Assembly (NCBI GenBank): GCA_964420125.1
Contig: CAYQQQ010000028.1
Coordinates: forward strand, 1-59,980
Direction: 5' to 3'
DNA length: 59,980 bases
DNA from: CAYQQQ01 sp964420125
GTDB taxonomy: Bacteria; Actinomycetota; Acidimicrobiia; Acidimicrobiales; Microtrichaceae
In this document: piece after piece, positions 35,282-41,739 of the stretch
Numbering within the stretch: the stretch's first letter is position 1
How the letters are laid out: each line of letters begins with the position of its first letter
The notes under the pieces: model-generated
What the model was told of the DNA's origin: nothing
The model's input: the letters and a program-made list of their open reading frames with translations, nothing else
Databases searched by the model: none
Made by a program: the position numbers and the translations under genes

Positions 35282-35542
35282 GTGGACCCGCCACGTTCGC
35301 AGCTCACGGATACGACTCCCGAGATCGACGCACTCCAGGCCGAGTGCTGGAGGTCCATGACGATCGCCGATCGCGCCGAAGTGCTCAACAGGCGCTGCGC
35401 CGACGTCGAGGCGCTCGCGCTCGCAGGGATCCGCGCGTCCCACCCACAGCTGTCCGAGGTCGAGATCCGTCACGAGCTCGCCTTCCGCCGATACGGACGC
35501 GACCTTGCCGACGCGGCCTATCAGCACCTCCTCGGCCGATGA
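35282..35542 (+). CDS. Antitoxin-like partner of nucleotidyltransferase
   Basis: 86-residue protein from GTG 35282. The pattern TPEIDALQAECWRSMTIADR, then LALAGIRASHPQLSEVEIRH and RYGRDLA, is the one seen in short proteins that precede nucleotidyltransferase-like toxins (hallmarks: SxxxR near the start, GIRxxHP, SExE(I/V)R). Its stop overlaps the ATG of the next, broken gene by 4 bp (ATGA), the usual coupling of such pairs. The gene itself appears complete. Confidence 0.6.
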   Translation: MDPPRSQLTDTTPEIDALQAECWRSMTIADRAEVLNRRCADVEALALAGIRASHPQLSEVEIRHELAFRRYGRDLADAAYQHLLGR

Positions 35543-36013
35543 CGCCGAACGGCCCTCTCGACATCGCCGTCGCGCTCGACCCCTCGATCGGCGAAGCGCT
35601 GCTCCGACGAGTCGAGGCGGACTTCTACGTGCCGGTCACCGCGGCCCGAGCCGCCATCCGGGCGAAGTCCTCGTTCAACCTCGTCGACACCCGAGCACTC
35701 GCTCAAGGTCGACCTGTTCGTGCTGGGCGACTCGCTGCTCGACCGGCGGCAGCTCGAACGGCGCGTCCAGATCGACCTGCCGGGGGGGCAGGTGAGGATC
35801 TGGGTCACCTCTGCGGAGGACCAGGTCCTCCGCAAGCTCGACTGGTATCGGCGCTCGGGTGGTTCCGAGCGGCAGTGGCGTGACGTGGTGGGCATCCTCC
35901 GGGTGTCCTCCGAGTCGATCGATCACGGCGACCTGCACTCGACGGCGGAGGAGCTCGGGCTCGGATCCCTGCTCGGTGAGACGTGGCGACAGGCGCGCGG
36001 CCAGAGGTGCTGA
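35539..36013 (+). pseudogene. Frameshifted nucleotidyltransferase-like toxin
   Basis: From ATG 35539 the frame reads DIAVALDPSIGEALLRRVEA, then DFYVPV and SSFNLVDTR. Continuation needs a change of frame at about 35695-35705 to KVDLFVLGDSLLDRRQLERR, EDQVLRKLDWYRRSGG and WRDVVGI, ending at 36013. Relatives begin with about 30 further residues containing the GS nucleotidyltransferase motif, which are missing here. So the gene has lost both its N-terminal active-site piece and its reading frame. It pairs with the intact antitoxin-like gene upstream. Confidence 0.65.
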
Positions 36014-36065
36014 CCGCCGCACCGGTTGTGCGTTCGGAGAATCCGGCGCGGTACGGTCGGACGCG

Positions 36066-37004
36066 ATGTCGAAGGACGAGCAACGCTCCAAGGGGAAGAG
36101 GACAACCGACACCACGACGCCGAACCCCTTCTCGGGTGGCGCCGGAGGCGATGATCTCGCCGCGAAGCTCGAGGAGGCCCGACGGGCGCTCCGAGCGGCG
36201 CGCAAGGACAACCGCAAGGCCGTGCGGGTGCAGCGCCGTGAGCAGGAGCTGCGCCCCTACCAGGTGGAGCTGCTGAAGCTGCAGCGTCACCTCGAGGATC
36301 ACCAGCGACGGATGATCATCCTCTTCGAGGGGCGCGACGCCGCGGGCAAGGGCGGCACGATCCGCCGCGTGACCCGGTACATGAACGAGAAGCACTACCG
36401 GGTGGTGGCGCTGGGGCGGCCCACCGAGGAGCAGCGCACCCAGTGGTACTTCCAGCGCTACGTGGCGCAGTTCCCCCACGGTGGGGAGATCGTCCTGTTC
36501 GACCGCAGCTGGTACAACCGGGCGATGGTCGAGCCGGTGCTCGGCTTCTGCACCTCCGAGGAGCACCGCAACTTCCAGCGGGGGGTCGTCGGCTTCGAGA
36601 AGGACCTCGTCCGGCAGGGCACCGTGCTGGTGAAGCTGTACTTCTCGGTGACCAAGGAGGAGCAGGCCCGTCGCTTCGAGCGTCGCCGCACCGACCCGCT
36701 GCGGCAGTGGAAGCTCTCCGAGGTCGACGTGCAGGCACAGGAGCTGTGGGACGAGTTCACCACCGCCAAGTACGAGATGCTCAAGCGCACCCACACCTCG
36801 GTGGCACCCTGGACCATCATCCGATCCGAGTCGAAGCACCTCGCCCGCCTCAACGCCATGAAGGTGATCCTCGACGCGGTCGACTACGACGGCCGCGACG
36901 CCGACCTCGACTTCGTGCCCGATCCCGAGGTGGTGGTCTCGGGCGGCCACGAGCTGGAGATGATGGAGGCCGAGCGCATCCGCGCCGGGCGCTTCAGCCA
37001 CTGA
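36066..37004 (+). CDS. ppk2: Polyphosphate kinase 2
   Basis: 312-residue single-domain PPK2, which transfers phosphate between polyphosphate and nucleotides. Walker A is FEGRDAAGKGGTIRR, Walker B is LFDRSWYNRA, and the lid region contains RRTDPLRQWKLSEVD. A charged N-terminal extension of about 75 residues precedes the core. Length and the single domain fit class I/III enzymes; the preferred direction cannot be told from sequence. ATG 36066 was chosen because the core begins shortly after; the frame is open to 35859. It sits 127 bp before the SQR-like gene. Confidence 0.92.
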   Translation: MSKDEQRSKGKRTTDTTTPNPFSGGAGGDDLAAKLEEARRALRAARKDNRKAVRVQRREQELRPYQVELLKLQRHLEDHQRRMIILFEGRDAAGKGGTIRRVTRYMNEKHYRVVALGRPTEEQRTQWYFQRYVAQFPHGGEIVLFDRSWYNRAMVEPVLGFCTSEEHRNFQRGVVGFEKDLVRQGTVLVKLYFSVTKEEQARRFERRRTDPLRQWKLSEVDVQAQELWDEFTTAKYEMLKRTHTSVAPWTIIRSESKHLARLNAMKVILDAVDYDGRDADLDFVPDPEVVVSGGHELEMMEAERIRAGRFSH

Positions 37005-37131
37005 GCCGCTACTCGGTTGCTGCTGGCAGCCGTCGAGGTCCCGCTGATCCGGCGCCCGTGCGTTCCTGCGCGGGCAGGCCCCAGGTGGTTGCGCGCGCAC
37101 GGGTGATGCCGGCCGCAGTACGCTTCGGCTC

Positions 37132-38391
37132 GTGCCGCAGCAGATCGTCATCCTCGGAGCCGGTACGGGCGGCACCCTCGTCGCCAACCGGCTCCACGCC
37201 GCTCTCGACCCCGACGAGGCGATCATCACGGTGATCGACCAGGACGACCGCCACGTCTACCAGCCCGGCCTGCTGTTCGTCCCCTTCGGCCTCGCCCACC
37301 CCGAGGAGATCGTGCGACCCCGCCGGCGCCAGCTCCACGGCAGCATCGGCTACCACCAGTCACCCATCGACCACGTCGAGCTCGACCAGCAGCGGGTCCA
37401 CCTCGAGGACGGCACCACGCTCACCTACGACGTGCTCGTGGTGGCCACCGGGGCCACCCTGGTGCCGGAGGAGACCGAGGGGCTCACCGGTGCGGGCCGG
37501 GGCCGCAGCGTGCACGGCTTCTACACGCTGGAGTCGGCCACCGCCCTGGCCGAGGCGCTGGAGCGCTTCGAGGGCGGCCGGCTGGTCGTCGACGTCGTGG
37601 ACCTGCCCATCAAGTGCCCTGTGGCACCGCTGGAGTTCTGCTTCCTGGCCGACTGGTACTTCCAACACCACCGTCGCATCCGCGACAGGGTGGAGCTCAC
37701 CTACGTGACCCCCCTCGACGGCGCGTTCACCAAGCCGGTGGCGGCCGCCCGGCTGGGCGGGATGCTGGAGGAGCGGGGCATCGAGCTGGTCACCGAGTTC
37801 AACGCCGGGGAGGTGGTCGCCCCCGAGGACGACCGGGACGGTGGCCGCCTGGTGTCCTACGACGAGCGGGAGGTCCCCTTCGACCTGGCGGTGGTGGTGC
37901 CCCTGCACGGGGGCCAGCCCTACGTCGGTCGCAGCCCCGGCCTGGGCGACGAGCTCGACTTCATCCCCACCGATCCCCACACGCTGCAGTCCAGCGTGGC
38001 CCCGAACGTGTTCGCCATCGGCGACGCTGCGTCGATCCCGGCGTCCAAGGCCGGCTCGGTCACCCACTTCGAGGGCGAGGTGCTGGTGGAGAACCTCCGA
38101 CGCTTCCTGGCCGGCGAGGACCTCGACGCCTCCTACGACGGCCACGCCAACTGCTTCATCGAGACCGGCTTCGGCAAGGCGATGCTCATCGACTTCAACT
38201 ACGACCAGGAGCCGGTGCCCGGCCACTTCCCTGGGCCGGTCGGGGTGCCGCTGCTCAAGGAGTCGCGGATGAACCACCTGGGCAAGCTGATGTTCCAGTG
38301 GTTCTACTGGCACGTCCTGCTGCCGGGTCGCGACGTCCCGGGCCTCGGCCCCGACATGCCCACCGCCGGCAAGCAGATCCCCGAGAGCTGA
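37132..38391 (+). CDS. Sulfide:quinone oxidoreductase-like flavoprotein
   Basis: 419-residue FAD-dependent pyridine-nucleotide-disulfide-family protein of the SQR type. The dinucleotide fold ILGAGTGGTLVANRL starts at residue 6. An SQR-style KCPVAPLEFCF segment (C about 162) and a second conserved cysteine in HANCFIETG (about 340) are candidates for the redox pair; FAIGDAASIPASKAGS is the FAD-binding C-terminal motif. The C-terminal WFYWHVLLPG could be an amphipathic membrane-association helix. SQR oxidises sulfide to sulfane sulfur and passes electrons to quinone. GTG start. The TusE/DsrC gene follows 48 bp later. Confidence 0.83.
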   Translation: MPQQIVILGAGTGGTLVANRLHAALDPDEAIITVIDQDDRHVYQPGLLFVPFGLAHPEEIVRPRRRQLHGSIGYHQSPIDHVELDQQRVHLEDGTTLTYDVLVVATGATLVPEETEGLTGAGRGRSVHGFYTLESATALAEALERFEGGRLVVDVVDLPIKCPVAPLEFCFLADWYFQHHRRIRDRVELTYVTPLDGAFTKPVAAARLGGMLEERGIELVTEFNAGEVVAPEDDRDGGRLVSYDEREVPFDLAVVVPLHGGQPYVGRSPGLGDELDFIPTDPHTLQSSVAPNVFAIGDAASIPASKAGSVTHFEGEVLVENLRRFLAGEDLDASYDGHANCFIETGFGKAMLIDFNYDQEPVPGHFPGPVGVPLLKESRMNHLGKLMFQWFYWHVLLPGRDVPGLGPDMPTAGKQIPES

Positions 38392-38438
38392 GCCGTCCGC
38401 CGCGACGGCCGCCATCCACCACGACCCAGGAGGCTCCC

Positions 38439-38759
38439 ATGCCGACCAAGAACATCGCCGGCGTCGACGTCGAGGTGAACGACGAGGGGTTCTTCGTCGA
38501 TCCCGACCAGTGGACCGAGGAGATGGCCCCGATCCTGGCCGAGGAGGAGGTCGATGTGGCCCCGCTCAACGACCAGCACTGGGCGGTCATCCGCTTCATG
38601 CGCAAGGAGTACGCCGAGAAGGGCACCGGCCCCACCGTGCGGGTGCTGGGCAAGACCTCCGGGGTGACCGTCAAGGAGCTGTACCAGCTCTTCCCGAAGG
38701 GGCCGGCGAAGGTGGCGGCCCGTATCTCGGGGATCCCCAAGCCCCGGGGCTGCATCTGA
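38439..38759 (+). CDS. TusE/DsrC/DsvC family sulfur carrier
   Basis: 106-residue protein of the DsrC/TusE fold, which carries sulfur as a persulfide on a flexible C-terminal arm. The conserved DQWTEEMAPILAEEE, LNDQHWAVIRFMRKEY and LFPKGPAK are present, with the penultimate cysteine in PKPRGCI (C105). The second DsrC cysteine, eleven residues upstream, is Ala here (A94), so it is TusE-like (one active Cys) rather than a true dissimilatory DsrC. AGGAGG precedes ATG 38439. It sits between SQR-like and DsrE-like genes in one direction. Confidence 0.9.
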   Translation: MPTKNIAGVDVEVNDEGFFVDPDQWTEEMAPILAEEEVDVAPLNDQHWAVIRFMRKEYAEKGTGPTVRVLGKTSGVTVKELYQLFPKGPAKVAARISGIPKPRGCI

Positions 38760-38800
38760 GGAACGCCGGACCACGAGCCGAACCTGAAGGAGCACACCAC

Positions 38801-39271
38801 ATGAGCGAGGACGCGATCGAGAAGGTGTCGATCATCATCTCCAAGGGGTCCCTGGACGGGATCTACCCCGGTTTGATCATGGCCAACGGTGCCCGGGCGG
38901 AGGGCATCGACGCCAACCTCTTCTTCACCTTCTTCGGCCTCGATGCCATCCACAAGAAGCGCCACGAGCACATCAAGGTGGCCACCGTGGGCAACCCCGG
39001 CCTCCACCTGGCGACGTGGTTGGGTGGCCTGCCCGGCATGTCGTCGGTGCTCACCCACGTGATGGAGAAGCAGATCGAGGAGCTCGACATCCCCTCGATC
39101 CCCGAGTTCGTGGAGATGATCGCCGACACCGGTGCAGGGATGTACGCCTGCAAGGCGTCGGTCGACCTGTTCAAGATGTCCAAGGAGGACTTCATCGACC
39201 AGGTCGAGGACATCATCACCGTCGGGGAGTTCTACGAGAAGGCCGCCGGCGGCCACATCATCTTCACCTGA
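38801..39271 (+). CDS. DsrE2-like sulfurtransferase
   Basis: 156-residue DsrE/DsrE2-family protein. IIISKGSLDGIYPGLIMANG opens the fold, FFTFFGLDAIHKKR is characteristic of DsrE2-type proteins, and GMYACKASVDLFKM contains the likely active cysteine. Such proteins pass sulfane sulfur to carriers like TusA or TusE/DsrC. GAAGGAG lies 9 bases before ATG 38801. It is 41 bp after the TusE-like gene, so a shared transcript with the SQR-like gene is likely. No TusA or rhodanese is adjacent. Confidence 0.88.
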   Translation: MSEDAIEKVSIIISKGSLDGIYPGLIMANGARAEGIDANLFFTFFGLDAIHKKRHEHIKVATVGNPGLHLATWLGGLPGMSSVLTHVMEKQIEELDIPSIPEFVEMIADTGAGMYACKASVDLFKMSKEDFIDQVEDIITVGEFYEKAAGGHIIFT

Positions 39272-39312
39272 GGGGCCGCTCGCCACCGATCGCGGCTGCC
39301 GGGCTGCGCCGA

Positions 39313-39455
39313 GCGGCGCTGACGGTCCGAGGATCGCGGCCCCCGCCCGTTTCTCGGACCAACGGCGAACCCCAGCGGCGCTGACGGTCCGAGGATCGCG
39401 GCTCCCACCTGTTCTCGGACCAACGGCGAACCCCAGTGGCGCTGATGGTCCGAGA
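39313..39455. repeat. 61-62 bp tandem repeat with stem-loop, about 2.3 copies
   Basis: Units start at 39313, 39375 and 39436 (the last cut short), each beginning GCGGCGCTGACGGTCCGAGG or a variant. Within each full unit GGTCCGAG and CTCGGACC form an 8-bp stem. The array follows the DsrE-like stop and may terminate that operon; the duplicated hairpins are unusual. Confidence 0.8.
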
Positions 39456-39499
39456 TCGGGAGGCGACGAGCTCGACGGCGTGGCCGAGTGGATCCTCAC

Positions 39500-39540
39500 T
39501 ACCCCCCGGGGTGTACTCAACGTACCCATGGGGGTATAGT
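39500..39540 (+). promoter_or_regulatory. CsoR/CstR-like palindromes and promoter of DUF302 gene
   Basis: Two C/G-tract palindromes, TACCCCCCGGGGTGTA (39500-39515) and TACCCATGGGGGTA (39523-39536), lie directly before and over the promoter. The -10 TATAGT (39535-39540) ends seven bases before ATG 39548, implying a leaderless transcript. The TACCCC...GGGGTA pattern resembles operators of CsoR-family repressors (copper-sensing CsoR, persulfide-sensing CstR). The sulfur-gene neighbours favour CstR, but no repressor gene is in the window. Confidence 0.6.
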
Positions 39541-39547
39541 GGGCGAC

Positions 39548-39925
39548 ATGACACCCCTCGAGACAACGCTCGCGCTCCCCATGGACGAGGCAGATGCCGC
39601 CGTTCGCCAGGCACTCGGCGCCCAGGGCTTCGGCGTGCTGACCGAGATCGACGTCGCCGCCACCCTCAAGGCCAAGATCGGCGTGGACCGGCCGCCGCTG
39701 AAGATCCTCGGTGCCTGCAATCCGACCTTCGCCCACCAGGCGCTCGAGCTGGACCCCTCCACGAGCCTGCTGCTGCCCTGCAACGTGGTCCTCGAGTCCG
39801 CCGGCGACGCCCGGACCCGGGTGGCGATCGTCGATCCGCGGGAGCTGATGGCCGACGAGCGGTTCGTCGCGCTGGCGGAGGAGGCGGCCGCCGGGCTCCA
39901 GGCCGCCCTCGACGCCCTGGGTTGA
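39548..39925 (+). CDS. DUF302 family protein
   Basis: 125-residue DUF302 protein. The fold is recognisable from VRQALGAQGFGVLTEIDVAA, LKAKIGVDRPPLKILGACNP and HQALELDPSTSLLLPCNVVL. Two cysteines (in GACNP and LPCNV) are conserved in many members. Function unknown; DUF302 genes often sit beside sulfur-oxidation or metal-response genes and under CsoR-type repressors. ATG 39548 falls at the predicted transcription start, so no ribosome binding site is expected. It begins about 275 bp after the DsrE-like gene. Confidence 0.85.
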   Translation: MTPLETTLALPMDEADAAVRQALGAQGFGVLTEIDVAATLKAKIGVDRPPLKILGACNPTFAHQALELDPSTSLLLPCNVVLESAGDARTRVAIVDPRELMADERFVALAEEAAAGLQAALDALG

Positions 39926-40112
39926 CCTCTGGCCCCCACCGGGGACGACCGTGCGACGGTCCGTCCCCGGGGAGTGGGGATCTGTCCCCATTGACCCTCG
40001 CAGGCCTTGGCGACAGGGTGGCTCCTGGGCGAGTGCCCGAATCCCGGGCGCCGTCGCGACCAGCGCGATAAGGTCGCACGCATATCCAAGGTGGATCCCA
40101 AGGGAGGGGAAG

Positions 40113-41627
40113 ATGACTGGGGAAGTACGATCTCGCGGCCGCGCTGTCGGCCGTTCGGCGTTGGTCGGAGCAGTGGTGGTGCTGGGTGTGCTGAGCGGGG
40201 TGCTGAGCGCCTGCCAGACCCCCCCGACCACGCCGCCCTACGACCCGTACGCGCTCACCGTGACGCTGGAGGCGGGCGACCTGCTCCTCGAGTGGAGCGC
40301 GCCCGGTGGCCACAGCGGCACCTACCGGATCCAGCGCCGCCTCGCGGCGGGCGGGCCGTGGGAGGAGCTCTCGGAGGTCGGCACCACCTCGGCGGTGGAC
40401 GCCGACGTGCAGAACCGCACGGGCTACTACTACCGCGTCGCCGGAGTGCCCAGCTCGGCACCGGTCTGGAGCCCGGGCGTGTACGCCTACTACGTGGATC
40501 CCGTCCTTCCCGTGATACGCATCGAGACCGCAGGGCGGGCTCCGGTGGTCGACAAGGAGACCCGGATCCCCGGCACGATGGAGCTCGACCCCAACGGCAG
40601 CGCCTACTCGGCCTTCTCGGGATCCATCGAGATCAACGGCCGAGGTCACTCGACCTGGCACGCACCCAAGAAGCCGTATCGCATCCGACTCGGATCCAAG
40701 GCGAACCTCATGGGCATGGGGAGCAGCAAGCACTGGGTGCTGCTGGCCAACTACCTGGACAAGTCGCAGCTTCGGACCTGGGTCGCCGGCCAGGCAAGCG
40801 AAGCGACCGACCTGGAGTGGACGCCGGAGTACCGCCACGTGGAGGTGGTCCTCAACGGACAGTACGTGGGCGTCTACCAGCTCGCGGAGCACGTCCGGCG
40901 TGACGCGAACCGCGTCGACATCGAGGAGCTCGAGCCGACCGACATCGTGGAGCCGGAGGTGACCGGCGGCTACCTGTTGGAGATCGACGGCTACCTCGAT
41001 CTGGCGGTCGATCCGGGGTTCGTCACCAACCACTCGGTGAAGGTGCAGATGCAGGAGCCCGACGCCGGCGTCGTGGAGCAGGAGACCTACATCCGCGACT
41101 ACGTGCAGGACTTCGAGGACGCCCTCTACTCCCCGCAGTTCACCGATCCGCTCCTCGGCTACCGGCCCTACCTCGACACCGCCTCGCTGGTCGACTTCTA
41201 CTGGGTGCAGGAGCTGCTGAAGAACCAGGACGCCTTCGTGGGCAGCACCTACTTCCACAAGCACCGTGGTGGCCCGCTCGAGTTCGGCCCGATCTGGGAC
41301 TTCGATCTCTCCATGGCCAACGAGTGGTCCTACGACGAGCTCACCCCGGACGGCTGGCGCACATGGGCCCGGGGGCCCTGGATGCGGCGCCTCGCAGAGG
41401 ACCCTGCCTTCCTCGCAGAGGTGCAGGCTCGCTGGCCGGCCCTCAAGCCCGGCTTCGAGGCGATCGTCAGCCAGATCGAGCCGACCGGAGCAGGTCTCGC
41501 CACGGCCATCGACAACGACGAGGGTCGCTGGAGCTACGAGCTGGAGGGCGGCGACTCACCGCAGTACCTGGCGGCGTGGCTGCAGAGCCGCATCGATTGG
41601 ATCGACGCCCAGATCCCCCAGCCGTAG
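40113..41627 (+). CDS. CotH kinase family lipoprotein
   Basis: 504-residue putative lipoprotein. A basic n-region, a hydrophobic core and the lipobox VLSAC (C about 31) are followed by a fibronectin-like segment (about 45-120) and a CotH-type kinase domain. The domain shows INGRGHSTWHAPKKPYRIRL, KHWVLLANYLDKSQLRTWVA, YQLAEHVRRDANRVDI and GPIWDFDLSMAN; the final DFDLS resembles the metal-binding DxD of CotH kinases. CotH proteins phosphorylate spore-coat proteins in Bacillus; here the target is unknown. ATG 40113 has GGGAGGGGAAG upstream. It is convergent with the GH65 gene. Confidence 0.85.
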   Translation: MTGEVRSRGRAVGRSALVGAVVVLGVLSGVLSACQTPPTTPPYDPYALTVTLEAGDLLLEWSAPGGHSGTYRIQRRLAAGGPWEELSEVGTTSAVDADVQNRTGYYYRVAGVPSSAPVWSPGVYAYYVDPVLPVIRIETAGRAPVVDKETRIPGTMELDPNGSAYSAFSGSIEINGRGHSTWHAPKKPYRIRLGSKANLMGMGSSKHWVLLANYLDKSQLRTWVAGQASEATDLEWTPEYRHVEVVLNGQYVGVYQLAEHVRRDANRVDIEELEPTDIVEPEVTGGYLLEIDGYLDLAVDPGFVTNHSVKVQMQEPDAGVVEQETYIRDYVQDFEDALYSPQFTDPLLGYRPYLDTASLVDFYWVQELLKNQDAFVGSTYFHKHRGGPLEFGPIWDFDLSMANEWSYDELTPDGWRTWARGPWMRRLAEDPAFLAEVQARWPALKPGFEAIVSQIEPTGAGLATAIDNDEGRWSYELEGGDSPQYLAAWLQSRIDWIDAQIPQP

Positions 41628-41653
41628 GTCGCCTCCCCCATCGCCCCACCGTC

Positions 41654-41683
41654 GTGGGCGGTCCGGTGCGCCGGGCCGCCCAC
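41654..41683. terminator. Hairpin between convergent cotH-like and GH65 genes
   Basis: GTGGGCGG (41654-41661) pairs with CCGCCCAC (41676-41683), with a partly self-complementary loop (CCGGTGCGCCGG). Its position between two convergent genes supports a bidirectional terminator. It overlaps the start of a 27-bp duplication. Confidence 0.6.
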
Positions 41684-41723
41684 ACCGGGGTGACACACCG
41701 GGCCGCCCACACCGGGGTGACAC
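41671..41723. repeat. 27-bp tandem duplication
   Basis: CCGGGCCGCCCACACCGGGG plus TGACACA occurs at 41671-41697 and again, missing the last base, at 41698-41723. It duplicates the right arm of the terminator-like hairpin. Confidence 0.8.
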
Positions 41724-41739
41724 GGTGTGAGTGTGCCGC

